A stretch of DNA of 60,479 nucleotides from Nitrosomonadales bacterium (lineage in GTDB: Bacteria; Pseudomonadota; Gammaproteobacteria; Burkholderiales; Gallionellaceae): the NCBI GenBank assembly GCA_016199835.1, contig JACQFX010000029.1:1-60479 (forward strand), read 5' to 3'. A program made the position numbers and the translations under genes. How positions within the stretch are numbered: the stretch's first letter is position 1; each line of letters starts with the position of its first letter. The notes beneath the pieces were generated by a model. That model was not told where the DNA came from. It was given only the letters and a program-made list of their open reading frames with translations, and searched no databases. Positions 1 through 11,624 of this stretch are shown piece by piece.

Positions 1-128
1 CCCAACGCGCGCAGCGCCACGTGCCGGACTCGATCACCTCGTTGCGCCTGCACTTGAGCACGGCGCTCGTCGGCGAACTGGGCTTCTGCCCGCATTGCAA
101 TTGGGTCAGCGCAAGACTACGTTTGTGA
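1..128 (+). other. Unassigned ORF end at window edge
   Basis: One frame is open from the window edge to a TGA at 126-128. The last residues include HVPDSITSLRLHLS and a CPHC pair. I do not recognise the family. The base composition is clearly more GC-rich than the sequence that follows, and the reading frame stops where the composition changes, which suggests a recombination junction inside the island. Confidence 0.2.
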
Positions 129-551
129 CACAGTAAGATTAGTATTTCGTTAAGGAATCTGCCTGCATCATTTACATTTAATCAGGAAAATGTTCCTCTT
201 GGCATGCTCGAATATGAGTGGGGAGTCGACTTCGACATCAACAACGATAGTGTTGCGGACTATAGCTTGTCACTCAGCAGCTATAAATTACCCGATAACC
301 TTGGTTTAAGTCCTCAATCGGTGGGGCCGTTATTAAACAGCGGGAATCCGGAAATAAGTACGCAAGTAAATGTCTGGAAAAGTAACAGCTATTTGGTCGA
401 TGCCTCAGCATCAATTACTGGCAACACCATACACTTGAGCGTGCCCAGGTCCGCCAATCCTGATTTGGCGAATATCACTTCTTCTGCTCGCGTGAAGATC
501 AAGTCGTTTTACCGGCGTGACGCCACTACAACGTTCAGTGATTCAATCTAG
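129..551 (+). pseudogene. Truncated C-terminal fragment of an unrecognised protein
   Basis: A frame is open from just after the stop at 128 through 551, and the first ATG is at 204. Protein-like sequence continues upstream of that ATG (LPASFTFNQENVPLG), so the piece looks like the 3' end of a longer gene that lost its start. The visible part is rich in Ser, Asn and Asp (EYEWGVDFDINNDS near the start), like a secreted or surface protein. No family is recognised. It could also be a short intact gene starting at 204. No convincing Shine-Dalgarno sequence is visible there. Confidence 0.35.
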
Positions 552-724
552 CACTGATTTTTCATTAGGCCGATTTGTAGGCGAGCCTCCCCGGTGGCGA
601 TAAGACTTGTCGCGCCCGGGTGGCTGATTCACACCAACAATCCGCCTCCAACCATTGATGCTTGACAGGATAGTTGCAAAATCCACAAGGAATTAGTGTA
701 ATTTATTTCGTTAGAGAGGTGGGC

Positions 725-934
725 GTGTCTGATAAACCAATACTTGAATTAGTCGTGGGCGGACGGGGTGAAATTCTTGGACGAAAAATCATTAAATTGC
801 TCATGACACAGCCAGAGAATTCGGAGGAGATTGATCGGCTAATGCAGATATTGAATCGGCGCGGAGAATTGTCGTTAATAACGGGAGGGCGTGCCATACC
901 ATCAGCAGCAGAGCACATTGAATCGGGAGAATAA
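725..934 (+). CDS. Small hypothetical island protein
   Basis: A 69-residue ORF from GTG 725, preceded by a purine-rich GAGAGG. The frame is also open from 674, but without a ribosome site. Visible sequence includes PILELVVGGRGEILGRK and a basic/acidic helix-like middle (NSEEIDRLMQILNRRGE). It has no signal peptide or membrane segment. It lies upstream of another small ORF (961-1062) in the same orientation with a 26-bp gap, so the two may be cotranscribed. The function is unknown, and the AT-rich composition matches the island rather than the chromosome. Confidence 0.3.
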   Translation: MSDKPILELVVGGRGEILGRKIIKLLMTQPENSEEIDRLMQILNRRGELSLITGGRAIPSAAEHIESGE

Positions 935-960
935 TATTCCGATAATTTAAGGGGTTTTGT

Positions 961-1062
961 ATGAAAAAACTTCCTGTTTCCAGTACTTCTGTTCGACCTG
1001 TTATCGGCGGCTCACGAGGGCCATTAAACGTAATTCAACTTGTATCCACTGAATTTCAGTGA
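961..1062 (+). CDS. 33-residue small ORF
   Basis: ATG 961 is preceded by a good Shine-Dalgarno run (AAGGGG, 6 nt before the ATG) and the ORF ends at TGA 1060-1062. The peptide begins MKKLPVSSTSVRPVIGG and is rich in Ser, Val and Gly. It directly follows the small ORF at 725-934. Nothing identifies a family. A short peptide with a strong ribosome site next to another small gene could be a peptide product, but no maturation enzyme is visible in the window. It may also be chance. Confidence 0.3.
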   Translation: MKKLPVSSTSVRPVIGGSRGPLNVIQLVSTEFQ

Positions 1063-1106
1063 AAAATGATATGAGTTTCTAAACAGAAACGAGATGGGTG
1101 TAAATG

Positions 1107-2375
1107 TCAGGCTGCTTGCACATGCAAGGTGATCACTTCTGCTCCGGCCTTCAATTTATCCAGATAGTCTGCCCATAGTTGCATCATCTTCCGGCGCTCT
1201 GAGAGATGTGCAGTGCGGTTGTAGGCGCGCCCGTTTGGATCGCGCACGGCGTGGGCAAGCTGGTGTTCGATGAAGTCAGGGCGCACCCCCAGCACTTCAT
1301 CAAGGATGGTGCGTGCCATTGCCCGGAAACCGTGGCCGGTCATTTCATCCTTGGCGTATCCCATTCGACGTAGCGCTGCAAGTATCGCATTATCACTCAT
1401 CGGCCTGTCATCGGTGCGCGCCCCGGGAAACACATAGCGCCCACCACCTGTCAGCGCGTGTAGTTCGCGCAGATGCTCCACCGCTTGGGTGCATAGCGGA
1501 ACAAGGTGAGGTTGGCGCATTTTCATCCGTGCGGCGGGTATGTTCCACTGTGCTTTTTCCAGATCGATTTCCGTCCATTCCGCTTTGCGCAGTTCACCAG
1601 GTCGCACGAAAAACAGAGCAGCAAGGCGCAGGGCGCATTTGGTAACGAAGTTGCCTTGATAACCATCTATGGCGCGCAAAAGTTCGCTTATGGCCTTGGG
1701 ATCAATGATGGCAGCGTGGTGTTCAATTTTTTTGCTGGGCATGTATTCACAGAGGCGCGCAGTCGGGTCACCTTGCGAATAACCTTTTTTGGCGGCATAG
1801 CCGAATATTCGGCCACAGTTCCAGAGGACGCGCCGCGCAATATCCAGTGCGCCCCTGTCCACGATACGCTGGATTGCTGCGTCTATCTCAGGTGTGGTGA
1901 TTTCATTAATCGGACGACGCCCCAGCCAAGGGAATATATCTTTTTCCATCCAGCGGATAATTCTTTCCGTTTGCGCATCGGATCGCTTGTCCGTTGGGAC
2001 GGTCGCCCACTCTCGCGCAACTTCTTCAAACGAACCGGCAGCGGGCAAGCCTTCATCTATCCGCCGTTCGGCTTCCAGCCGCTTCGCCAGCTCCTGCTTT
2101 GCTGCCTTGCGAATGTCGCTGGGGTCTGTTCCTGCCGCTACCAGTTCGCGCGCATCGTTGGCATTTTTCCGCGCAGCGCTCAACGTGGTGTCAGGGTAAA
2201 CCCCAAGGGAAATAGTCTTGCGCTTGCCGCCAATGGAGTAATCCAACCTCCACCACTTTGCGCCATCCGGCTTAACCAGCACATAAAGCCCATCGCCATC
2301 ATTCAAGCGAAACATCGTCGCCTTGGGCTTCGCGTTCTTGATCGTCACGTCCGCTTTTATTTTGTGTCGCGCCAT
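1107..2375 (-). CDS. P4-type tyrosine site-specific integrase
   Basis: A 422-residue integrase of the phage P4/DUF4102 type, which catalyses integration and excision of the island at the adjacent tRNA-Leu gene. The N-terminal part (about residues 5-85, with DGDGLYVLVKPDGAKWW) is the arm-binding domain. The C-terminal catalytic domain shows the Arg in FFVRPGELRKAEW, the HGFR box (HxxR), HQLAHAV and a Tyr in AYNRTAHL. The length is usual for the family. The gene starts 218 bp from the tRNA 3' end and reads away from it, the standard arrangement for a tRNA-integrated island that extends left. It appears intact. Confidence 0.93.
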   Translation of the reverse strand: MARHKIKADVTIKNAKPKATMFRLNDGDGLYVLVKPDGAKWWRLDYSIGGKRKTISLGVYPDTTLSAARKNANDARELVAAGTDPSDIRKAAKQELAKRLEAERRIDEGLPAAGSFEEVAREWATVPTDKRSDAQTERIIRWMEKDIFPWLGRRPINEITTPEIDAAIQRIVDRGALDIARRVLWNCGRIFGYAAKKGYSQGDPTARLCEYMPSKKIEHHAAIIDPKAISELLRAIDGYQGNFVTKCALRLAALFFVRPGELRKAEWTEIDLEKAQWNIPAARMKMRQPHLVPLCTQAVEHLRELHALTGGGRYVFPGARTDDRPMSDNAILAALRRMGYAKDEMTGHGFRAMARTILDEVLGVRPDFIEHQLAHAVRDPNGRAYNRTAHLSERRKMMQLWADYLDKLKAGAEVITLHVQAA

Positions 2376-2376
2376 T

Positions 2377-2510
2377 GCAGTAACTCCTCATGCAAAAAAA
2401 CAGTAACTCTCAAAAGGAAAAGCAGTAACTCATCAAACGAAAGACAGGGAAAAGGTGAGTTACTGCAAAAGTTACTGCATTTTTAGCCGGATTGCAAGGG
2501 ATGTTACTGC
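2377..2510. repeat. Six octamer repeats between integrase and tRNA-Leu
   Basis: GCAGTAAC-type octamers occur at 2377-2384, 2400-2407 (ACAGTAAC) and 2422-2429. The inverse, GTTACTGC, occurs at 2459-2466, 2471-2478 and 2503-2510. Three direct copies therefore face three inverted copies. Their position between the integrase start and the attachment tRNA fits binding sites for the integrase arm domain or an excisionase, or operators over the integrase promoter. The role is inferred from position only. Confidence 0.6.
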
Positions 2511-2592
2511 ATTGTTCTGGACGACAAAAAACAACAAAGCCTTTATTTTCGTTGGTTTTGTGGACTTCATTGGATTGCTTAAAACTAGATGA

Positions 2593-2684
2593 TGGTGCCC
2601 GGAACCGGAATCGAACCGGTACGCTGGTATTACCCAAGCGACGGATTTTAAGTCCGTTGTGTCTACCAATTTCACCACCCGGGC
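2593..2684 (-). tRNA. tRNA-Leu (UAA anticodon)
   Basis: A minus-strand tRNA with 7-bp acceptor stem (GCCCGGG at the 5' end), type II long variable arm, TTCGATTCC T-loop, TAA anticodon in the loop and an encoded 3' CCA at 2593-2595. Total length is 92 nt including CCA. Its 3' end faces the integrase and is the presumed attachment site of the island. The matching direct repeat at the island's far end lies outside the window. Confidence 0.97.
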
Positions 2685-2724
2685 AACGGAACAGGATTAA
2701 GCAGGCGACTGCGCGCAGCGGCGC

Positions 2725-2730
2725 ATTATA
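2725..2730 (-). promoter_or_regulatory. Candidate -10 of tRNA-Leu
   Basis: A perfect TATAAT on the minus strand about 40 bp upstream of the tRNA 5' end. No good -35 hexamer is visible at the usual spacing, so the call rests on the -10 box and its position. Confidence 0.4.
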
Positions 2731-2798
2731 CAGACGAAGCAAAATGCATGGGCGCAAACGGAAGTGTCGCAATATGACATATTTCGTTACCATTTTCC

Positions 2799-2826
2799 TT
2801 GACACCGGTTTCAATATCCCTATAAT
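2799..2826 (+). promoter_or_regulatory. Sigma-70 promoter of tRNA-Gly/tRNA-Cys
   Basis: TTGACA (2799-2804), a 16-bp spacer and TATAAT (2821-2826), both boxes matching consensus. The tRNA-Gly gene begins 17 bp downstream of the -10, consistent with a short 5' leader. Confidence 0.85.
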
Positions 2827-2842
2827 GCGGCCTTCGTTTTTT

Positions 2843-2918
<76 letters not shown>

Positions 2919-2924
2919 AATTCT

Positions 2925-2954
2925 CAAGGGAAAGCGCAAGCTTTCCCTTGTTTT
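2925..2954 (+). terminator. Hairpin with short T-run between tRNA-Gly and tRNA-Cys
   Basis: An 11-bp perfect stem (CAAGGGAAAGC / GCTTTCCCTTG) with a GCAA loop, followed by TTTT. It has the form of an intrinsic terminator after tRNA-Gly. No separate promoter for tRNA-Cys is obvious in the 22 bp that follow, so readthrough or RNA processing may be needed for tRNA-Cys. Confidence 0.6.
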
Positions 2955-2976
2955 CGCACCAGTCACTCCAGCGTTC

Positions 2977-3050
2977 GGCGGGGTAGCAAAATGGTTATGC
3001 AGCGGATTGCAAATCCGTCTATGCCGGTTCGATTCCGACCCCCGCCTCCA
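2977..3050 (+). tRNA. tRNA-Cys (GCA anticodon)
   Basis: 74 nt with encoded CCA. Acceptor GGCGGGG pairs with CCCCGCC, the anticodon loop contains GCA and the T-loop is GGTTCGATTCC. It lies 58 bp after tRNA-Gly on the same strand. Confidence 0.97.
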
Positions 3051-3180
3051 GTTTTCTCCCCCGCGTCTGATATTGATTCTCTGTTGCATGACCAGGGCAT
3101 CTGTCGTTTCACCACAAGCAGCCGTATAATTGGCTTGTGATCTCGAATACCTTGCGTTAACCATATCGGAGAATTGATTC

Positions 3181-3855
3181 ATGAATAAATCATCGGTACG
3201 CATTGCGTCCAGACTTGGATGGGCCGCACTTCTTGCAAGCTTAAGCATGGCAAGCCCGGCCGAGGCAGCTTCGGCTCCCATGGTATTGGCACAACTGGAT
3301 CTCGGTGGAAAGATCAGGGCCAGCGAAACAGATCCCGCAGACCTGCAGGATGGAATCAACGCCTATACGCACAACGACTTTCAGGTTGCGCTCGCAAAAC
3401 TCGAACCGCTTGCCAACAAGAATGACGCCATAGCCCAGTTCTGCGTTGGAAAAATGTACATGCAAGGCCAAGGCGTTGAGCCAGACTATAAGAAAGCCAT
3501 AAACTGGCTCAACAATGCCGCAGCCCAGGGAAATGCCGAGGCACAGGCATTCCTCGGGTTTGTGAACTATTACGGGCTGGGCGTAGAACAGGATTATAAA
3601 GCGGCGGCTTTGTGGACCCGCAAGGCAGCCGAGCATGGCGTAGAAGAAGCGCAACACAACCTCGGCTGGATGTATCAAAAAGGCCAGGGAGTTGCGCAAG
3701 ACTGGGTGCAGGCATACAAGTGGCTGAAAATCGCCGCAAGCTCCGGTGAAGAAGGCGCCATTGCAAAGTTGAAAGCTGCCGAGGTATATATGCTCCCGGC
3801 TCAAATCGAAGAAGCGAACACGCTGGCAAAGGAATGGCAAGCGCAGCACAAATAG
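3181..3855 (+). CDS. Exported Sel1-repeat protein
   Basis: 224 residues with an N-terminal signal peptide ending near AEAA (about residue 30), then tandem Sel1-like repeats (AIAQFCVGKMYMQGQG, AEAQAFLGFVNYYGLG, EEAQHNLGWMYQKGQG), a TPR-like alpha-helical solenoid that mediates protein-protein contacts. The start is ATG 3181 with GGAGA 9 bp upstream. A TATAAT at 3125-3130 is a possible -10. The partner is unknown. A second, related Sel1 protein lies at 53881-54609. The gene stands alone between the tRNAs and glgP. Confidence 0.85.
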   Translation: MNKSSVRIASRLGWAALLASLSMASPAEAASAPMVLAQLDLGGKIRASETDPADLQDGINAYTHNDFQVALAKLEPLANKNDAIAQFCVGKMYMQGQGVEPDYKKAINWLNNAAAQGNAEAQAFLGFVNYYGLGVEQDYKAAALWTRKAAEHGVEEAQHNLGWMYQKGQGVAQDWVQAYKWLKIAASSGEEGAIAKLKAAEVYMLPAQIEEANTLAKEWQAQHK

Positions 3856-3912
3856 AATCATCCAATACTGTTATTGCGTGAACGTTCTGGCGCAAGGCCT
3901 CGGGAGAAGGAT

Positions 3913-6396
3913 ATGCAAAGCACCAGGATATCGGTTGGCGCACACGAAAAAACCGGCGTTGATGCAGACACGATCAAACAGGCATTTCTGGATCACCTCA
4001 CCTATACGGTAGGCAAAGACAGCATCACCGCTACCGACCGCGATTGGTTTTTCTCTGCTGCATTCGTCGCGCGCGACCGTCTCATAGGTCGCTGGATGAA
4101 GACCATGCGCAGTTATTACCTGAATGACGCCAAGCGCGTCTATTACTTCTCCATGGAATTCCTGATGGGACGCACGCTGATGAACAGCCTGCTCAATCTC
4201 GGCTTTGAACAGGAATACCGCCAGGCGCTGGCAGAAATGGGGGTGGATCTCAGCAAGATGAAAGAGATCGAACATGACGCCGCGCTCGGCAATGGCGGTC
4301 TGGGGCGATTGGCAGCCTGCTTTCTGGATTCCATGGCAACGCTGGAATTGCCCGGCTACGGTTATGGCATCCGCTACGAGTACGGCATGTTCGCGCAACG
4401 CATCGAGGGCGGCAGGCAGGTCGAACACCCCGACAACTGGTTGCGTTATGGCAACCCATGGGAATTCTCCCGCCCGGAGGTACTGTACCAGGTCAAATTC
4501 CACGGGCGCGTGGTGCAATACAAAGATGAGCATGGCATAGACCGTTACCACTGGATCGATACCGACGACGTGATGGCGATGGCCTATGACACTCCCATCC
4601 CCGGCTATGGAACCAGCACCACCAACAACATGCGGCTGTGGGCAGCCAAGGCGACGCGCGATTTCGAACTGCGCTATTTCAACGAGGGCGATTACATCAA
4701 GGCGGTGGCGGACAAGAACGAATCCGAGAACCTGTCCAAAGTGCTCTACCCTAACGACACTACCGAGATGGGGCGCGAGTTGCGCCTGAAGCAGCAATAC
4801 TTTTTCGTGTGTGCCTCGTTACAGGATGTCCTGTACCGCTTCTGCAAGCATAACGATGATTTTTCCACGCTGCCGGACAAGGTCGCCATTCAACTCAACG
4901 ACACCCACCCCTCCATCGCCATCGCCGAATTGATGCGCGTGCTGGTGGACTTGCATCATCTGGACTGGGATATGGCATGGGATATCTCCACGCGCACGTT
5001 CGCTTACACCAACCACACATTGATGCCGGAAGCGCTGGAAACCTGGTCGGTCACCATGTTTGGCAACCTGTTGCCGCGTCACTTGCAGATTATTTACGAG
5101 ATCAATCACCGCTTCCTGAAGGATGTCATGCACCGCCACCCGGGCGACCATGACCTGCTGCGCCGCATGTCACTGATAGATGAGAACGACGGCAACAAAC
5201 GCATCCGCATGGCTTATCTCGCCATCGTCGGCAGCCACAAAGTGAACGGCGTGGCCAGGATCCATACCGATCTGATGAAGCAGACCATCTTCGCCGACTT
5301 CGACCGTTTCTATCCCGGAAAAATAATCAACATGACCAACGGCATCACGCCGCGCCGCTGGCTGAACCAGGCCAATCCCGAACTCTCGGCACTCATCACC
5401 TCGCGTATCGGCAACGGCTGGATCAAGGATCTGGGCCAATTGCAGCAACTGATCCCGCTGGCCGATGACGCCGCTTTCCGCAGGGAATTCGCCGCCGTGA
5501 AGCGTGCCAACAAGGAACGATTCACGGCATTGCTGAAACGGAAACTCAATGTCGGGATCAGCGTGGATTCGTTGTTCGACGTACAGATCAAGCGCATCCA
5601 TGAATACAAGCGCCAGTTGCTCAACGTGCTGCATGTGGTGACGCTATACAACCGTATCCGCCACGACCCCACTGCCGACCACCTGCCGCGCACCGTGATC
5701 TTCGGCGGCAAGGCGGCACCGGGCTATGCATTGGCCAAGCTCATCATCAAACTCATCAACGACATTGCCGACATCATCAACCACGACCCGCATGTGGCAG
5801 ATCGCCTGAAACTGGTGTTCGTACCCAACTACGATGTCTCGACAGCGGAAGACATGATCCCGGCGGCGGATCTGTCCGAACAGATATCCACGGCGGGTAC
5901 CGAAGCTTCCGGCACCGGCAACATGAAGCTGGCTCTGAACGGCGCACTGACCATAGGCACGCTGGACGGCGCCAACATCGAGATTCGCAACGAGGTCGGC
6001 GAGGAAAATATTTTCATATTCGGATTGACTGCCGAGGAAGTCGCCCGCGTGAAAGCCGGCGGCTACCAGCCGTGGGACTATTACCATGCCGACAGCGAGC
6101 TGCGCGAAGTGCTGGACATGATAGGTGGCGGTTTTTTCTCGCCCGACGAAGCGAACCGCTTCCGCCCCATTACGGATACATTATTGCGGAACGGCGACCA
6201 TTACCTGCTGCTGGCGGATTACGCCTCCTACATCGCCTGCCAGAAAAAAGTCGAGGCCGCATACCGGGATCAGGAGCTCTGGACAAGGAAAGCCATCCTG
6301 AACGTCGCCAACATGGGAAAGTTCTCCAGTGACCGCACCATCGCGCAATACGCAGAACAGATATGGGATGCCAGGCCGGTAGTCCCTGTAGAATGA
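3913..6396 (+). CDS. glgP: Glycogen/starch/maltodextrin phosphorylase
   Basis: 827 residues, the usual length of the family. The enzyme releases glucose 1-phosphate from alpha-1,4-glucans with pyridoxal phosphate as cofactor. The cofactor lysine lies in GTGNMKLALNGALTIGT (about residue 672), and the N-terminal glycogen phosphorylase box FSMEFLMGRTL is present. Start ATG 3913 is preferred, with GGAGAAGG just upstream. A TTG at 3874 would add 13 residues not typical of the family. There are no other glycogen genes next to it, so it acts as a stand-alone locus here. It implies glycogen storage and use. Confidence 0.95.
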   Translation: MQSTRISVGAHEKTGVDADTIKQAFLDHLTYTVGKDSITATDRDWFFSAAFVARDRLIGRWMKTMRSYYLNDAKRVYYFSMEFLMGRTLMNSLLNLGFEQEYRQALAEMGVDLSKMKEIEHDAALGNGGLGRLAACFLDSMATLELPGYGYGIRYEYGMFAQRIEGGRQVEHPDNWLRYGNPWEFSRPEVLYQVKFHGRVVQYKDEHGIDRYHWIDTDDVMAMAYDTPIPGYGTSTTNNMRLWAAKATRDFELRYFNEGDYIKAVADKNESENLSKVLYPNDTTEMGRELRLKQQYFFVCASLQDVLYRFCKHNDDFSTLPDKVAIQLNDTHPSIAIAELMRVLVDLHHLDWDMAWDISTRTFAYTNHTLMPEALETWSVTMFGNLLPRHLQIIYEINHRFLKDVMHRHPGDHDLLRRMSLIDENDGNKRIRMAYLAIVGSHKVNGVARIHTDLMKQTIFADFDRFYPGKIINMTNGITPRRWLNQANPELSALITSRIGNGWIKDLGQLQQLIPLADDAAFRREFAAVKRANKERFTALLKRKLNVGISVDSLFDVQIKRIHEYKRQLLNVLHVVTLYNRIRHDPTADHLPRTVIFGGKAAPGYALAKLIIKLINDIADIINHDPHVADRLKLVFVPNYDVSTAEDMIPAADLSEQISTAGTEASGTGNMKLALNGALTIGTLDGANIEIRNEVGEENIFIFGLTAEEVARVKAGGYQPWDYYHADSELREVLDMIGGGFFSPDEANRFRPITDTLLRNGDHYLLLADYASYIACQKKVEAAYRDQELWTRKAILNVANMGKFSSDRTIAQYAEQIWDARPVVPVE

Positions 6397-6438
6397 AATT
6401 CCTGCCAGATCGAATTACCGCCTGCCCCTCGCTTCATT

Positions 6439-8219
<1,781 letters not shown>

Positions 8220-8223
<4 letters not shown>

Positions 8224-8321
8224 AGCTGTGCGGATTTGAGGTACAGCCCGGACACGGTGGCGCGCAGCGCATGGTGCGGGCAGGGCTTGCCCGACATCGA
8301 ATGGAGAACTGTGAAGCATGA
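8220..8321 (+). CDS. Upstream mini-ORF 2 (33 residues)
   Basis: ATG 8220 to TGA 8319-8321, overlapping the kdsA ATG by 4 nt. It begins [14 protein letters not shown], with the same first eight residues as KdsA (MKLCGFEV), then diverges. It has the same upstream GGAGAAC region as kdsA itself, so it should recruit ribosomes about as well as kdsA. Most likely a duplicated leader that hands ribosomes on to kdsA. Whether the peptide has a function is unknown. Confidence 0.45.
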
Positions 8322-9169
8322 AGCTGTGTGGATTTGAGGTCGGGTTAGCTCAACCGCTGTTCCTGATCGCCGGGCCATGCGTGATCGAATCCGAGCAAAT
8401 GGCGCTGGACACGGCCGGGCAACTGAAAGAAATATGCGGGGAACTGGGTGTTTCTTTCATTTACAAGTCGTCTTACGATAAAGCCAACCGCAGTTCCGGC
8501 AAGTCGTTTCGCGGCTTCGGGCTGGATGCGGGGCTGAGGATTCTGGATCAGGTCAAACAGCAGATCGGCGTGCCGGTGCTGACCGACGTGCACAGCATAG
8601 AAGAAATCGCGCCGGTGGCTGCCGTGGTGGATGTGCTGCAAACTCCCGCCTTCCTGTGCCGCCAGACCGATTTCATCCATGCGGTCGCGCGTTGCGGCAA
8701 ACCGGTGAACATCAAAAAGGGGCAGTTCCTGTCGCCGTGGGACATGAAGAACGTGGTAGACAAGGCGCGCGAAGCCAGCGGCGCAGACAACATCATGGTG
8801 TGCGAACGCGGCGCATCGTTCGGTTACAACAACCTGGTGTCGGACATGCGCTCGCTCGCGGTGATGCGCGAGACCGGATGCCCGGTGGTATTCGATGCCA
8901 CGCACTCGGTGCAACTGCCGGGCGGGCAAGGGATCGTGAGCGGCGGACAGCGCGAGTTCGTGCCGGTACTGGCACGCGCGGCGGTGGCTGCCGGTATTTC
9001 CGGGTTGTTCATGGAGACACATCCGGAGCCGGGTAAGGCATTGTCGGATGGGCCGAACGCATTTCCGCTGGGTCATTTGAAAGAGTTGTTGCAGACCTTG
9101 AAAGTGCTGGATGCGACGGTGAAGCAACAAGGGCTGATCGAAGAAAACGTAAATTTACGCAGTGTTTAA
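8318..9169 (+). CDS. kdsA: 3-deoxy-D-manno-octulosonate 8-phosphate synthase
   Basis: 283 residues. It condenses phosphoenolpyruvate with arabinose 5-phosphate to Kdo-8-phosphate for lipopolysaccharide. The motif [10 protein letters not shown] places Cys21 where the metal-dependent (class II) enzymes have their Cys ligand, and His, Glu and Asp ligands are available in ATHSVQ, METHPEP and LSDGPNA. E. coli KdsA has Asn at the Cys position, so this enzyme is probably metal dependent (inference). Its start lies in the third copy of the 98-bp leader repeat. Confidence 0.96.
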   Translation: MKLCGFEVGLAQPLFLIAGPCVIESEQMALDTAGQLKEICGELGVSFIYKSSYDKANRSSGKSFRGFGLDAGLRILDQVKQQIGVPVLTDVHSIEEIAPVAAVVDVLQTPAFLCRQTDFIHAVARCGKPVNIKKGQFLSPWDMKNVVDKAREASGADNIMVCERGASFGYNNLVSDMRSLAVMRETGCPVVFDATHSVQLPGGQGIVSGGQREFVPVLARAAVAAGISGLFMETHPEPGKALSDGPNAFPLGHLKELLQTLKVLDATVKQQGLIEENVNLRSV

Positions 9170-10473
<1,304 letters not shown>

Positions 10474-10474
<1 letters not shown>

Positions 10475-10809
10475 TGCGTGTCGTCACTTTCATCCTGCTC
10501 GCCCTGCTCCTGCTATTGCAGTATCCGCTATGGCTGGGCAAGGGCGGCTGGTTGAAAGTGTGGGATCTCGACCGCCAGGTCGAAGCGCAAAAACAGCTTA
10601 ACCAGAAAACGCAAACACGCAACGCCGCGCTGGATGCCGAAGTGCGCGACCTCAAACAAGGCACCGAGGCCATCGAAGAACGCGCGCGCAGCGAACTCGG
10701 CATGGTCAAGCAAGGTGAAACCTTCTTCCAGATCATCGGCGCCCCCGCACTGCTCGCGGCCTCGGCTCCTCCCGCACCCAATCCGGACAAACCTCAGGAA
10801 GCGCCATGA
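10474..10809 (+). CDS. ftsB: Cell division protein FtsB
   Basis: 111 residues: an N-terminal transmembrane helix (about residues 4-20, [15 protein letters not shown]) followed by a coiled coil (about 28-70) and the conserved [16 protein letters not shown] region. FtsB joins FtsL and FtsQ in the divisome at the inner membrane. The position directly after eno is conserved in many proteobacteria. A Pro/Ala-rich tail follows the FtsB core. The stop overlaps the next gene's ATG (ATGA). Confidence 0.92.
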
Positions 10810-11501
10810 GAACAAAACTGCTTTGTGCATTTTTCTCCATACTGCTGATAGCCTGCGGCAAGAGCGAGCCGCCTTCTTCTCCGCCAGCAGGAGATGCGCG
10901 CCCCACGTCAGGCATCAATGTCAGCAAAGTTCTGGCGCAGGCCCAGGTGCCACAATCTTCCGGGCCTGGCGACTTGAAGATCAAGGGATTGTTCCTCGGC
11001 ATGGACATCCACGAAGTACCCGATGCCATGGTCTCCATGCTGGCCGAGCAGCAATTGTCCGGCTTCGGCTTCACCGATCCGATCAAGACTGGCGGCGGAA
11101 CACAGTGCCTCCTGCTGTACACCAAACCATTCCTGGCGGCGATAGAAGCCCGCATGCGCGACCGCTATAGCGAAGGAGTCGCGCGCGGCAAGGTCAATGG
11201 GGAACTGCTCACCTCCTGCATCAATTCTGACGGCGTGCTGGTCGTCAAGACCAATGCGGGCAAGGAAGTCAGCAGCATCGAGTTCAACGACGTCAAGGAG
11301 ATATTCAACGCAAAGGGTGTGGCGCCTGCCGAATTCGCCAGAAACCTGAGCCGCGATTTCCATCTCCCGGAACTGAAACCCAACGCAGCGCAAACCGTCT
11401 GGACTTACATCAGCCCGCAAGGCGACAAGTTGGAAGTCAGTTCCAGCGAGGTGTTGGGCATCCCCATGGTGAAGCTCAGCTTAAGCAAGACGGCGCTGTA
11501 G
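10806..11501 (+). CDS. Predicted lipoprotein of unknown function
   Basis: 231 residues with a lipoprotein signal peptide ending in the lipobox LIAC (Cys about 17), then a Ser/Pro-rich linker and a soluble domain beginning [10 protein letters not shown]. No family is recognised. Its ATG overlaps the ftsB stop (ATGA), so it is translated with ftsB and probably belongs to the same operon. An envelope role is suggested only by the lipobox and neighbourhood. Confidence 0.75.
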   Translation: MRTKLLCAFFSILLIACGKSEPPSSPPAGDARPTSGINVSKVLAQAQVPQSSGPGDLKIKGLFLGMDIHEVPDAMVSMLAEQQLSGFGFTDPIKTGGGTQCLLLYTKPFLAAIEARMRDRYSEGVARGKVNGELLTSCINSDGVLVVKTNAGKEVSSIEFNDVKEIFNAKGVAPAEFARNLSRDFHLPELKPNAAQTVWTYISPQGDKLEVSSSEVLGIPMVKLSLSKTAL

Positions 11502-11572
11502 CAAACGCCACCGGGTGCCCGCACTTACCTGAGTACCAAGTGCTAATTTCATGATTGATTTGAAATTTGCTG

Positions 11573-11601
11573 TTGACGCGAGCGCTTCACTCGACTACCA
11601 T
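11573..11601 (+). promoter_or_regulatory. Candidate mltD promoter
   Basis: TTGACG (11573-11578), 17-bp spacer, TACCAT (11596-11601). The mltD ATG is at 11625. Confidence 0.45.
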
Positions 11602-11624
11602 CGCCCGACCCTCAATTTCCCCGG

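Noticed and set aside
2377-2510. Octamers considered as CRISPR or replication iterons
   Set aside because: Too short for CRISPR repeats, and no rep gene; position between integrase and tRNA favours recombination or regulatory sites.
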